Source: an uncultured SAR116 cluster alpha proteobacterium (GTDB taxonomy: Bacteria; Pseudomonadota; Alphaproteobacteria; Puniceispirillales; Puniceispirillaceae). Taken from it: a DNA stretch of 64,000 bases. Location: positions 7,501-71,500 of the forward strand of contig CABYZM010000004.1 of assembly GCA_902523435.1 (NCBI GenBank). Direction: 5' to 3'. Under the pieces are notes generated by a model, which worked only from the letters and a program-made list of their open reading frames with translations, did not search any database and was not told the DNA's origin. Shown piece after piece: positions 31,872 to 44,144 of the stretch. The position numbers were made by a program, and so were the translations under genes. Each line of letters opens with the position of its first letter. Position 1 is the stretch's first letter.

Positions 31872-33000
31872 TTAATTGTCTAATTGAAGCTTTGCGCATT
31901 CTACGGCGACATGGGCCGCGTGCCTGACAGCTTGCTTAGCCGAGAGACCGGCTTGTTTTACATCTGAAATTGTCAAAAGCCCGTCGGCTTTCATCATAGC
32001 GCGCAATCCAGTAAGAAGATCAGCCACCATCAGTGGGCCCTGAAGGGCAAGAGCTGTGTAGAGCTGAACAAGATCAGCTCCCGCTAGAAGACGAGCGTAG
32101 GCCTGCTCTGCTGAACCTATGCCGCCGACACCAATAAGCGCTACTGGCTGGCCTGACCCACGCAGATGTTTAGCTGCTTCTGCTATTTTCTGCAGTGCCA
32201 AAAAGGTGAGAGGCTGGCCAGAAAGCCCCCCCCGCCTCATCCTTAAGCGCTGAGGACAAGTTCTCCGGGCGGGAGGTGGTTGTATTTGTCAGGATAAATC
32301 CAGAAATACCGCAATCAAGAGCGATATCCATAGAGCGAAAAAGTTCAGCTGCATCCAGATCAGGTGCCAACTTCACAAATATTGGTGGGCGACCTGCTTT
32401 TGGTCCGCAAGCATCATCCCGACCGTCAAAGGCCGCCTGCAGACAGGCTCTCAGCCCCTCCTCATGCTGAAGATCCCGCAGGCCTGGCGTATTTGGAGAA
32501 GATAGATTCACTGTCAGATAGTCCGCAAAACGGCTGAGGTGGGCAGCTGATTTATGGTAGTCGGCAGCTTTATCCTGACTTAATTTATTGGCCCCGATAT
32601 TCACGCCCAGAATTCCATGTCTAGTGGACCTGCTGGACAGATGGGCAGCAGCGACACGCATGCCTTTAGAATTAAAGCCATAACGGTTAATCACCGCGTC
32701 ATCTGCGGTGAGCCGGAACACACGTGGACGCGGGTTACCCATCTGTGGCAAGGGGGTGATTGTTCCCACTTCAACACAGCCAAAGCCCAACCGGAAGGCT
32801 CCCATATATGCTTCTGCATTCTTATCAAATCCAGCTGCCAACCCGACAGGATTATCAAATGCCATCCCGGCAATATTGGTTGGCAGAAGCAGCTGATTAG
32901 CAACTGGGGCAAGGCCCAGGCGCAGCGCCTGTATCGTCAGATTATGGGCCAGTTCTGCAGGGAGCCTACTTGTCAATTTTGCTGCGAGTTGCCACATCAA
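31872..33000 (-). pseudogene. pyrD: Dihydroorotate dehydrogenase (quinone), frameshifted at a homopolymer
   Basis: Two overlapping ORFs: 33000-32170 (FDNPVGLAAGFDKNAEA...VKLAPDLDA) and 32240-31872 (GLSGQPLTFLALQKIAEAAKHL...GVGGIGS); they join at the C8 run 32226-32233. Confidence 0.9.
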
Positions 33001-33026
33001 TCTATTTAGTTCACTCCTTGCCGTTT

Positions 33027-34637
33027 TCAGCTGTCTGATGCGGATCCCGCCAGTTCATCTGTCAGGACCTTATCACATAACGCAACAGATTCCTGTAAGC
33101 CATACAGCTTAAAGAAACTACCCATGCGTGGGCCTTGGGCCTGACCCAGCATGGTTTCATAAAGGCAGCTAAACCAGTCACGCAGATTTTCATAATGCGC
33201 TTTGCCAGCTGCATAGACAGCTGACTGAACATCTGCAGCCAGAGCATCTGTGGGCATAACGGCCAGACTGTCCCGCAGGGCTGTGATATAGACCTTTTCA
33301 TCAGGCGTAGCCATGCGGTATCGTTTTGTTGGTCTGACCCTGTCCTGATAGAACTGCACTGCATAAGTAGCCAGCCTATCTAACTCAGGATGAGCCTGCG
33401 GACTAGTGTCTGGTGCATAAGCACGGATGTATCCCCACAAGCTATCAGATGTTTCAGCAGAACAAACCGCTGCCAGATTCAACAGCAAGGAAAAACTAAC
33501 AGGCATGGCTGTTGGTGTTTCGTCCTGGTTAATCCGGATATGCCAGGCAGGATTTTCCAGCCTGCCTGCGGGCGCTGCATCGTTCAGCTTTTCCCTATAG
33601 GCGTAGAACTCATCAACTGTTTTAGGAATTAAATCGAAATAGAGCCGCTTGGCGCGCTTTGGCTGACCATACATGAACAAAGCCAGTGATTCAGGATTGC
33701 CATAGCGTAACCAGTCTTCAATCGACAGGCCATTGCCCTTTGATTTTGAAATTTTTTCACCATTCTGATCCAAAAACAGCTCATAAGAAAACCCAGCAGG
33801 CGGTGTCGCCTTCAATGCCCTGACTATTCTTGATGAAAGCGTGACAGACTCAATCAAATCCTTGCCACTCATTTCATAATCAACGCCCAACGCGTACCAG
33901 CGCATGGCCCAATCAGCCTTCCATTGAAGCTTACAATGCCCGCCCGTCACAGGCACGCTGACATTATCATTTGTTTGCGGGTCAATATAGGTGATTACAC
34001 CTGCTTTTGCGTCCTGAGAGACAACCTTTGCCTGGAGAACCTTTCCGGTGCGCGGACAAAGAGGTAAAAACGGGCTGTATGTTTCACGCCTTTCAGGGCC
34101 CAGTGTCGGCAAGATGATATTTGTCACCGCATCATAATTTGCTAGAATATCCAGCAAAGCCTGGTCAAACTGGCCAGAGCTGTACATATCTGTTGCGCTT
34201 ATGAATTCATAATCAAAACCAAAGCTGTCCAGAAACGCCTTAAGGCGGGCGTTATTATGAGCACCAAATGACGAATGCGTGCCAAAAGGATCAGGGACCT
34301 GTGTTAGCGGCATCTGCAAATATTCGGAAATAAAATCCGGGTTTGGCACATTGTCAGGCACTTTGCGCAGCCCGTCCATATCATCAGAAAAACACACCAG
34401 CCTAGTTGCTCGGCCTGTCAGACATTCAAAAGCATGCCTCACCATGGAGGTTCTGACCACTTCGCCAAAGGTGCCAATATGGGGTAGTCCGGATGGACCA
34501 TAACCTGTTTCAAACAAAATCGGTCGTTCCGGCAGGTCATCTTTCAGCTTTGCTATCCTGTCCTGAAGAGCTCGGGCTTCAGCAAAAGGCCATGCCTTGG
34601 CATCTTCAGCAAGTGATCTAAGTTGTTCTGCGGACAC
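33027..34637 (-). CDS. lysK: Class I lysyl-tRNA synthetase
   Basis: GPSGLPHIGTFGEVVRTSMV (HIGH-like), KISKSKGNGLSIEDWLRYG (KMSKS-like). Confidence 0.94.
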   Translation of the reverse strand: MSAEQLRSLAEDAKAWPFAEARALQDRIAKLKDDLPERPILFETGYGPSGLPHIGTFGEVVRTSMVRHAFECLTGRATRLVCFSDDMDGLRKVPDNVPNPDFISEYLQMPLTQVPDPFGTHSSFGAHNNARLKAFLDSFGFDYEFISATDMYSSGQFDQALLDILANYDAVTNIILPTLGPERRETYSPFLPLCPRTGKVLQAKVVSQDAKAGVITYIDPQTNDNVSVPVTGGHCKLQWKADWAMRWYALGVDYEMSGKDLIESVTLSSRIVRALKATPPAGFSYELFLDQNGEKISKSKGNGLSIEDWLRYGNPESLALFMYGQPKRAKRLYFDLIPKTVDEFYAYREKLNDAAPAGRLENPAWHIRINQDETPTAMPVSFSLLLNLAAVCSAETSDSLWGYIRAYAPDTSPQAHPELDRLATYAVQFYQDRVRPTKRYRMATPDEKVYITALRDSLAVMPTDALAADVQSAVYAAGKAHYENLRDWFSCLYETMLGQAQGPRMGSFFKLYGLQESVALCDKVLTDELAGSASDS

Positions 34638-34824
34638 GGAAGAAATGAGCCTATTTAAATCATGTTTCGGGGTGGGCTATTACAGCACAGATGTAAACTT
34701 AATCCAATCATCCGAAGCTACCCACACAGTTTGAAGAAGGTGATAAGAGGTCAGCTAAGTCTGGTCAAGCCCCTGCCTGCATAAAAGCTGGGCAAATTTG
34801 TCTGTGCTGGTTATAGTGCAGCCC

Positions 34825-37572
34825 ATGAATACTCCCTTAGACTTGAGTGCATTTTCCGCTCTGTTTCCTGATTTTAATGATGTAGTCATCATCTCAGGTG
34901 ATGGTGAGATTACACGCAAAGACAGGGGCGTTCCAGAAGAGTTTACCATACAACAGCGTTATCTGATCTGTCACCGCAAATGGAGCGAAGCGCGACTGCA
35001 GGCAGAATTACCGAGAGCTGTGGATGTGTTGGAACTGTTTGCCTTTGTTCGGCCTGCTCAGTTTTGTCTTCCTACACCTGCTGGTTTGGCCACGCAGCTG
35101 GGTCTAGCCACACCTGTTTCAGCAGAAGATAAGGCACTGACCATCTTTCATGCCGCACAAAAGCTGATAGATGAGCTAGCTGATCAACCAGATAAGGTGA
35201 AGCAGAAACTGGCCCGGCTTGCAGACATGATGGGACGGGGCGGCTGGCAATGGACTGGCCCGGTGATGGCTGGTCTTGGGGCTGTTTCCGGGCCTGAAGG
35301 CCCCCCAGATGGGCGCAATGCTGCGATCTGGGTTGATTTGGATGAGATTGACGAGACACCGCCACGCGGTGAACCGGGCATAAGCCCAATCTTGCCTGAT
35401 GCATCGCGTAAACGGCTGAAGGATATGTTGGGAAAGACAGCAGAAACACGTAAATCCCAGTCTGATTATGCAGCTGCCCTGGCTTCTGTCTTCGCCAGCC
35501 CGGACAGCACATCTGGACCTGTATTGTTACTGGCTGAAGCTGGAACCGGCACAGGTAAAACACTAGGCTATCTGGCTCCAGCCACCTTATGGGCAGAAGA
35601 CAATAAGGCTGCTGTTTGGGTATCAACCTATACCCGAACACTGCAGCATCAAATTGCTGATGAGCTGTCCCGCCTGCATGACCGCAGTGAAACTGGTGGG
35701 AAAAAAGTAGTAATTCGAAAGGGGCGTGAGAATTATCTGTGTCTGCTGAATTTAGAAGAAGCGCTATCGCGTTTGCCTGGTCAGCCCGCAGATGCTGTGG
35801 CACTCGGACTTATGGCCCGCTGGGCCTCTGCCAGTCCAGATGGTGATTTAACTGGCAGCAGTTTTCCAGCATGGTTGATTGACCTTATTGGTACACGGAC
35901 CAGCCTGGGCCTGGCGGACAGGCGCGGCGAATGCATCCATTCTGCCTGTCTGCATTATCATAAATGTTTTGTCGAAAAATCCATCCGCGCAGCACGGCAA
36001 GCGGATATTGTGATTGCCAATCACGCCCTGGTTATGGTTCAGGCAACTTTGGGCGGTATGGAAGATAAATTCTCACCAACTCGCTATATTTTTGATGAAG
36101 GCCACAACGTCTTTGATGCTGCTGATAGCGCATTCGCAGCTGCTCTGACAGCCGGTGAAACTGCTGAACTGCGCCGCTGGGTGAGAGGGGCTGAGGATGG
36201 CCGTCGTGGCCGTGCTCGTGGCTTGGAAAAACGCTTGGCAGAACTTATTGCTGGTGATGAGTCCGCAGTCGCTGCCCTTGATGAAGCCAGTGAAGCAGCT
36301 CGTATCCTGCCTGGAACAGGCTGGCGTAAACGTCTGAATGAAGCAAGTCCAGTCGGACCAGCTGAATTTTTTTTCGCTGCAGTCCGCGAGGCTGTCTATT
36401 CACGCGTTACCAGCCCAGACAGCCTGTATGATTTACAGGCAGAGTTGTATCCAGCACCTGAAGCAGTTATCAAAGCTGGCCTGGCGTTTAAGAATAGCCT
36501 TGACCAGCTGTCAGACCCTCTGATGCAGCTGGCAAAGTATCTGCGCAGTCTATTAGATGATGAAGCAGAACATCTGGACAGCCAGACCCGGACTCGAATT
36601 GAAGGCGCAGCGCGCAGTCTTTTGCGACGCGCATCAGGGCCTGTCGCTTCTTGGTTGGTGATGCTAGACGATCTTACTGGAAACGGACGTGACGGATTTA
36701 TCGACTGGATGCAGATAGACAGGCGCGATAGTAAAGATATTGATCTGGGGCTGTTGAGGCATTGGCTTGACCCAACCATTCCGTTTTCCCAACAGGTAAT
36801 AAATAGTGCCCATGGAATCGCCATTACATCTGCAACCTTAAAAGATGAGACCGCGCAGCCAGATGACGCAGAAAATAACCAAGGGTGGGCCGCTGCAAAG
36901 CTGGTATCAGGCGCGGCCCATATTGACCAACCTGCTCTATTAAGTGAGCATGCTTCCCCTTTTAACTATGCTCGTCAGGCCCGTATTTTTGTTGTTAATG
37001 ATGTAGCCAGGGATCGAACTGAGGGTGTTGCTGCAGCGATGGCCGCGTTAATGGTTGCTGCTGGTGGTGGTGCTCTGGGGCTGTTTACCTCTATTCAACG
37101 ACTTCGAGCGACTTGGCCAGACCTCGCCCAGCGGCTTGCAGAGGCAGATATTCCACTTTATGCCCAACATATGGACAGAATGAATCTACAAACACTGCTT
37201 CAACTGTTCCGTGAAGATAGACGCTCTGCACTCATAGGCACAGATGCGGTGCGTGATGGGGTGGACGTGCCTGGGGATGCATTGCGGATGATGATTTATG
37301 AACGCGTGCCCTGGCCTCGTGCAGATATGCTGTTCCGGGCCAGATCAGCTTGGCAGGGGCGTGACGCTTGGACAGACAGGATTACGCGGATGAAGCTTCG
37401 TCAGGCGTTTGGCCGACTGATCAGACGCGCTGATGATAAGGGCGTGTTTGTGATGCTAGACAACCGTATGCCGACCAGGCTAACCACTGCCTTTCCAAAA
37501 GATGTCGAGGTTGTGCGTTGCGGCCTAGCGGAAGTTATTGCAGAGACAAAAGTCTTTTTAAGCGAGATATAA
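34825..37572 (+). CDS. ATP-dependent DNA helicase, DinG/XPD-like
   Basis: AEAGTGTGKTLGYLAPA Walker A, FDEGHNVFDAAD (DEGH), cysteines CIHSACLHYHKC, C-terminal GRLIRRADDKGV. Confidence 0.92.
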   Translation: MNTPLDLSAFSALFPDFNDVVIISGDGEITRKDRGVPEEFTIQQRYLICHRKWSEARLQAELPRAVDVLELFAFVRPAQFCLPTPAGLATQLGLATPVSAEDKALTIFHAAQKLIDELADQPDKVKQKLARLADMMGRGGWQWTGPVMAGLGAVSGPEGPPDGRNAAIWVDLDEIDETPPRGEPGISPILPDASRKRLKDMLGKTAETRKSQSDYAAALASVFASPDSTSGPVLLLAEAGTGTGKTLGYLAPATLWAEDNKAAVWVSTYTRTLQHQIADELSRLHDRSETGGKKVVIRKGRENYLCLLNLEEALSRLPGQPADAVALGLMARWASASPDGDLTGSSFPAWLIDLIGTRTSLGLADRRGECIHSACLHYHKCFVEKSIRAARQADIVIANHALVMVQATLGGMEDKFSPTRYIFDEGHNVFDAADSAFAAALTAGETAELRRWVRGAEDGRRGRARGLEKRLAELIAGDESAVAALDEASEAARILPGTGWRKRLNEASPVGPAEFFFAAVREAVYSRVTSPDSLYDLQAELYPAPEAVIKAGLAFKNSLDQLSDPLMQLAKYLRSLLDDEAEHLDSQTRTRIEGAARSLLRRASGPVASWLVMLDDLTGNGRDGFIDWMQIDRRDSKDIDLGLLRHWLDPTIPFSQQVINSAHGIAITSATLKDETAQPDDAENNQGWAAAKLVSGAAHIDQPALLSEHASPFNYARQARIFVVNDVARDRTEGVAAAMAALMVAAGGGALGLFTSIQRLRATWPDLAQRLAEADIPLYAQHMDRMNLQTLLQLFREDRRSALIGTDAVRDGVDVPGDALRMMIYERVPWPRADMLFRARSAWQGRDAWTDRITRMKLRQAFGRLIRRADDKGVFVMLDNRMPTRLTTAFPKDVEVVRCGLAEVIAETKVFLSEI

Positions 37573-37576
37573 AAAA

Positions 37577-37604
37577 ACAGCCGGGTGATACCCCACCCGG
37601 CTGT
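37577..37604. terminator. Bidirectional rho-independent terminator (convergent helicase/groEL)
   Basis: Perfect 11-bp stem ACAGCCGGGTG-ataccc-CACCCGGCTGT after an A7 run. Confidence 0.85.
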
Positions 37605-37635
37605 ATTGAGAGAGTTTTGTAATAAGAGTGGAGGT

Positions 37636-39324
<1,689 letters not shown>

Positions 39325-39337
39325 TCATTCCGGCTAT

Positions 39338-39625
39338 TCAGCCAACAATTCCCATAATGTCTGATTCTTTCATTATTATGTAATCAGTTCCGTCTAACTT
39401 GATCTCTGTACCTGACCACTTTCCAAACAGCACTGTATCGCCAGCTTTTACATCTAGTGGCGTCACCTTGCCCTGCTCATCCTTGCTGCCCGAACCAACG
39501 GCAATAATTTTGCCCTGCATTGGCTTTTCTTTTGCTGTATCAGGGATAATAATCCCACCAGCTGACTTTTCATCTGATTCTTCGCGTTCAACAAGAACAC
39601 GATCGTGAAGCGGCTTGAATTTCAT
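39338..39625 (-). CDS. groES: Co-chaperonin GroES
   Basis: [35 protein letters not shown]; start refined. Confidence 0.98.
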   Translation of the reverse strand: MKFKPLHDRVLVEREESDEKSAGGIIIPDTAKEKPMQGKIIAVGSGSKDEQGKVTPLDVKAGDTVLFGKWSGTEIKLDGTDYIIMKESDIMGIVG

Positions 39626-39674
39626 GCTTTCATCTCCAAACTTTTCCAAAACAATTTTTGTGTTTTGCTCCTCA

Positions 39675-39701
39675 CTAGCACTCTCAAAAAGAGAGTGCTA
39701 G
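39675..39701 (-). promoter_or_regulatory. CIRCE element (HrcA operator) upstream of groES
   Basis: CTAGCACTC-N9-GAGTGCTAG, 9-9-9 inverted repeat matching the TTAGCACTC-N9-GAGTGCTAA consensus. Confidence 0.95.
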
Positions 39702-39912
39702 CTTTCGCTTCCGCATTACGTGGGGGCTTTGGCGAAAAGAGTCAAGATAACAAAATTAAAAAATTTTAAATTTAATTCCTCATCGCATTATTGTTCAAGG
39801 AAAGCAGCCTTGCCAGATTGCGGCAAAACAGCGCTTTGGCTTTGTTTGCGCTTTGATAACAATGAAAATTAGAGTAGACAATTACCTTTAAATTACTAAA
39901 GACGACAAACAA

Positions 39913-40926
39913 ATGCCCAAATTACTCTCTGCTCAGTCTTCCTACGGCTATGACCGCGCCCTTATCTGGTGGCTCTTTGGTATGGTTGGTCTAGTTGCCA
40001 TTATGGTGGTGATTGGCGGTGTAACCCGCCTTACAGGCAGCGGACTGTCTATGGTTGAATGGCGACCTATTATGGGCGTTTTGCCTCCTCTGACAGAAGT
40101 TGAATGGATGCGGGTTTTTAACCTCTATCAAGCCTCACCTGAATTTCAGCAAGTCAACATGGATATGAATCTGTCCGAGTTTAAGGTGATTTTCTTCTGG
40201 GAATATGTGCATCGGGTCTGGGGCCGACTGCTGGGGCTAGCCTTTGGTTTGCCTTTGCTGTTTTTCTGGCTCGCGGGGCGGATCCCTCAGGGTTATGGCC
40301 TGCCACTTTTAGGTTTGCTCGCGCTAGGCAGCATGCAGGGTATTATTGGCTGGTGGATGGTCACTTCTGGCTTGGTTGATAATCCCGCTGTCTCACAGTA
40401 TCGGCTTGTAATCCATCTCAGCACGGCGCTGCTCATTCTATTGCTATTACTGTGGACAGCATTAAATCTGCACTTTGGGCGGTCAAAGCGGCCATCTGGC
40501 CGTGCCGCAGCTACCTTGCTGTTGGTATTGCTAACTATTATTGCCGGAGCCTTTGTCGCCGGCATGGATGCCGGTCTTCTCTACAATGAATACCCTTTGA
40601 TGGGCGATGGGCTGGTCCCCGTCGAATATTGGGAAAATGGCCTTTCTGACCCGTTTGACAATCCGGCTTCAGCCCAGTTCCACCATCGCTGGATAGCGGT
40701 GCTGGCTGTGTTGGCTGTAGCAGGTTTGTGGGTGTCTGGTATGCGAAGGGGGTTGGGTGGTATTGTGCATATTATGGCGCTGTCTGTAATTATTCAGTTC
40801 CTACTTGGACTTACCACATTACTGCTTGGCGTCCCCGTCTGGGCTGGAGCACTGCATCAGGCCGGGGCAGTTCTTTTACTCAGTTTAGTTTTGATTGTTA
40901 CACATAGGCTGCAGGCACAGCAATGA
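39913..40926 (+). CDS. ctaA: Heme A synthase
   Basis: Multi-TM; VIGGVTRLTGSGLSMVEWRPIMGVLPP, WEYVHRVWGRLLG, QFHHRWIAV. Confidence 0.95.
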   Translation: MPKLLSAQSSYGYDRALIWWLFGMVGLVAIMVVIGGVTRLTGSGLSMVEWRPIMGVLPPLTEVEWMRVFNLYQASPEFQQVNMDMNLSEFKVIFFWEYVHRVWGRLLGLAFGLPLLFFWLAGRIPQGYGLPLLGLLALGSMQGIIGWWMVTSGLVDNPAVSQYRLVIHLSTALLILLLLLWTALNLHFGRSKRPSGRAAATLLLVLLTIIAGAFVAGMDAGLLYNEYPLMGDGLVPVEYWENGLSDPFDNPASAQFHHRWIAVLAVLAVAGLWVSGMRRGLGGIVHIMALSVIIQFLLGLTTLLLGVPVWAGALHQAGAVLLLSLVLIVTHRLQAQQ

Positions 40927-40954
40927 ATTAAGTCCTTAAATCCTAACAGCCAAT

Positions 40955-42724
40955 TTAGGGTTGCCGGGGTAATTTAGGCCGGATATGCAGCTCACGTAGC
41001 GCAATGTCATCAACCTCAGATGGGGCGTTCATCATTAAATCTTCAGCCTTGCCATTCATAGGAAACATAATGACCTCACGGATATTGGGCTCGTCAGCAA
41101 TCAGCATCACCATCCGGTCAATACCCGGGGCAATTCCACCATGCGGCGGCGCGCCAAATTTAAAAGCATTAATCATGCCTGCGAACTGGTCATCAACCAC
41201 TTCCGGCCCATAGCCAGCAATGTCAAAAGCTTTATACATTACCTCCGGTAAATGGTTCCGGATAGCCCCACTTGACAATTCCACCCCGTTGCAGACCAGG
41301 TCATACTGCCAGGCTTTAATTGTAAGCGGGTCTTGGGTATTCAGAGCATCAAGTCCGCCTTGCGGCATTGAAAATGGGTTATGCGAGAATTCAATTTTGC
41401 CTGTTGCCTCATCCAGTTCAAACATCGGAAAATCAACGATCCAGCAGAATTTAAAGCTTTTATAATCAATCAGATTTTGCTCTACCCCAATCCGCACACG
41501 TGCCTTTCCGGCGAGAGTGGCTGCTTCACTCGCAGGTGCGCAGGCAAAAAAGGCTGAATCACCATCACTCAACCCTAAACGGGTGCGAATTTCCTCAGCT
41601 TTTTCGGCTCCAAGCGCCTTCGCCACCGGACCACGGGCTTCGCCTTCACCATAAATGATATAGCCCATGCCTGGTGCGCCTTCACCTTGCGCCCAACTGT
41701 TCATTCTGTCCGCAACCGCCCGGCTACCGCATCCTGGCCCTGGCACAGCGCGAACCACCGCCCCTTTCTCAATATTTTTGGCAAAAATAGAAAAATCAGA
41801 ACCGTCAAAAATATCAGTTACATCAGCAATTTCGATCGGAACCCGCAAATCAGGCTTGTCTGAGCCATATTTCAGAATAGCCTCATCAAATGGGATGTGT
41901 ATGAAGTCAGGATCGATCTGCTTATCTGAAAATTCTTCAAATACACCCCGAATTACAGGTTCAACGGCAGCAAATATATCTTTCTGTTCAACAAAACTCA
42001 TCTCAAGATCAAGTTGGTAAAATTCACCTGGGCTACGGTCAGCGCGGCTGTCTTCATCACGGAAACAGGGCGCAATCTGAAAATAACGGTCAAAACCAGA
42101 AACCATTATGAGCTGTTTGAATTGCTGAGGTGCCTGCGGCAGGGCATAAAATTTACCGGGATGCAGCCTTGCAGGCACGAGAAAATCACGTGCTCCTTCC
42201 GGTGATGAGGCTGTCAGAATTGGTGTTTGAAACTCTGTGAAGCCTTGAGCAACCATACGCTGGCGGATAGACTGAATTATCTGCGCACGAAGCATCATAT
42301 TCCCATGCGGTCGGCTACGGCGCAGATCAAGATACCGGTACTTGAGCCTTACTTCTTCACCAGAATCCTCATCAGAATTGACCTGCAGAGGCAATGTTTC
42401 AGCAGCAGACTGAACGATGAAATCCTCTATATGGACCTCAATCTCTCCCGTGGGGAGATTGCCATTGACTGTATCTTCTGAACGAGCCCTGACTTTGCCG
42501 GTAATGGTCACAACGGTCTCATTACGCACATCCTCAGCTTTGGCAAAGGCTGCATCAGTGTTGTCCGTCACACATTGTATCAACCCGTAATGATCACGCA
42601 AATCAATAAACACAACACCGCCATGATCACGTTTGCGATGGACCCACCCGGATAATCTGACGGTCTGACCAATATCTGTGGACCTTAAAGCCTCACAATG
42701 ATGTGATCGATAAGGGTGCAACAT
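40955..42724 (-). CDS. aspS: Aspartyl-tRNA synthetase
   Basis: [55 protein letters not shown]; start refined to MLHPYRSH. Confidence 0.97.
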   Translation of the reverse strand: MLHPYRSHHCEALRSTDIGQTVRLSGWVHRKRDHGGVVFIDLRDHYGLIQCVTDNTDAAFAKAEDVRNETVVTITGKVRARSEDTVNGNLPTGEIEVHIEDFIVQSAAETLPLQVNSDEDSGEEVRLKYRYLDLRRSRPHGNMMLRAQIIQSIRQRMVAQGFTEFQTPILTASSPEGARDFLVPARLHPGKFYALPQAPQQFKQLIMVSGFDRYFQIAPCFRDEDSRADRSPGEFYQLDLEMSFVEQKDIFAAVEPVIRGVFEEFSDKQIDPDFIHIPFDEAILKYGSDKPDLRVPIEIADVTDIFDGSDFSIFAKNIEKGAVVRAVPGPGCGSRAVADRMNSWAQGEGAPGMGYIIYGEGEARGPVAKALGAEKAEEIRTRLGLSDGDSAFFACAPASEAATLAGKARVRIGVEQNLIDYKSFKFCWIVDFPMFELDEATGKIEFSHNPFSMPQGGLDALNTQDPLTIKAWQYDLVCNGVELSSGAIRNHLPEVMYKAFDIAGYGPEVVDDQFAGMINAFKFGAPPHGGIAPGIDRMVMLIADEPNIREVIMFPMNGKAEDLMMNAPSEVDDIALRELHIRPKLPRQP

Positions 42725-42828
42725 CTCTGTCTCCATCACTTGAAAAACTACCGGAGTAAAACCCTGCCGCAGTATGCATCAAAACTGCCAAACTGCAAGC
42801 TTTTGTCTGGCTTAAGCCTCTATCGAAT

Positions 42829-43833
42829 TCAACTCCGCCGACGTCTGCGGCGGCGTCTGCTCTGCCCATCTTCGGCACTGTCAGGCAAATCTTTCCAAGG
42901 TTTACCCAGCTTTGCTTCAATTTCTGTGAGCGTTGCTGTGCTTGCCAAAGGGGTCTGGTTCAAAGCCTGTGCCATCAACCGGACATGTTCAGGACTAGTC
43001 CCGCAGCAGCCACCAATGATTTTTACCCCCAAATCACGAGCCAGAACCGCGTAATCAGCCATCAGTTCAGGCGTGCCATGATAATGAACCTTCCCATCAA
43101 CATAAACAGGAATGCCACAATTGCCTTTCGCGATGACAGCTGGGTTTTTTTCTCTATGTTTAAATTTATACACAGTATCCAGAAGCTCAGCCGGACCAAT
43201 CCCACAATTAGCCCCAAAGGCGTCAAGACCAAGTGATGTTGCAAATTCGGTGTAGGCAGCTGGTGTGACCCCCATCATGGTCCGTCCTGCCGTATCAAAG
43301 GTCATTGTTGCTGCGACAGGCAGATTTGTCCGCCGCGCTCCTTTGACAGCAGCTTCAACTTCTTCCAGTGATGACATGGTTTCAATCCACAGCAGATCTG
43401 CTCCACCCTCAGCCAGAGCAAAGGCCTGTTCAGCAAAAGCCTGCTCAGCAGCGTCAGATGTTAATGCGCCAAGGGGCTGGAACAGCTCCCCTGTCGGGCC
43501 CATGGACCCAGCAACTAGAACTTGTTTATCTGCCGCATCTGCTGCCTGACGGGCCAGTCCTGCAGCGGCCAAATTCAGCGCATTCACGCTATTCTCAGCC
43601 TGATGCAACTTTAAGCGAAACGATGTACCGCCAAAAGAATTGGTCAAAATAATATCAGCCCCGGCCGCAACAAAGCTAGCATGTAAAGTGGTTACACGGT
43701 CTGGATATTCAACATTCCATAATTCTGGCGGATAACCGGTTTCAAGCCCCGCATGAAAAAAATTTGTTCCTGTTGCGCCATCTGCCAACAACCAGTCTCT
43801 TGTTGCGAATATCTGTTCAAATGTTTGTCTCAT
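42829..43833 (-). CDS. Homocysteine S-methyltransferase family protein (betaine-homocysteine methyltransferase-like)
   Basis: LADGATGTNFFHAGLETGYPPELWN, zinc ligand motif GGCCGTSPEHV; C-terminal R8 tail. Confidence 0.9.
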   Translation of the reverse strand: MRQTFEQIFATRDWLLADGATGTNFFHAGLETGYPPELWNVEYPDRVTTLHASFVAAGADIILTNSFGGTSFRLKLHQAENSVNALNLAAAGLARQAADAADKQVLVAGSMGPTGELFQPLGALTSDAAEQAFAEQAFALAEGGADLLWIETMSSLEEVEAAVKGARRTNLPVAATMTFDTAGRTMMGVTPAAYTEFATSLGLDAFGANCGIGPAELLDTVYKFKHREKNPAVIAKGNCGIPVYVDGKVHYHGTPELMADYAVLARDLGVKIIGGCCGTSPEHVRLMAQALNQTPLASTATLTEIEAKLGKPWKDLPDSAEDGQSRRRRRRRRS

Positions 43834-43875
43834 AACTCAGTCTTACTCTGATAGGCGGTAAGGGACTATGCGTCG

Positions 43876-44085
43876 CTATTTCTTCTGGCGACGCCGTATC
43901 CGTCTAGGGTGAAGACCTGTTTTTTCAGATCGGCGCTGTTTCAGGTCTTGCAGGAGTTCAGCTTGCTCATATGTGCTCATTGCCGACCACCTAGCAATCT
44001 CCCGGCGGCTTCGATAACAGCCCAGACAATTTCCAGTTTCCGGGTCAATCTGACAAATACTTATGCAGGGTGAAGGCAACGTCAT
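43876..44085 (-). CDS. DUF1289 domain-containing protein
   Basis: PCISICQIDPETGNCLGCYRSRREIARWSAM. Confidence 0.88.
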   Translation of the reverse strand: MTLPSPCISICQIDPETGNCLGCYRSRREIARWSAMSTYEQAELLQDLKQRRSEKTGLHPRRIRRRQKK

Positions 44086-44144
44086 TCTTGTTTTATCCTG
44101 CTGTTATTTGGTCCCCAATCAGCCAGACTAGCCTGAAATGGCCC

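Noticed and set aside
35072-35803. 243-aa antisense ORF opposite the DinG-like helicase gene
   Set aside because: Low-information, Gln/His/Pro/Cys-rich translation with no motif; fully inside a confidently identified gene on the other strand. Typical shadow ORF.
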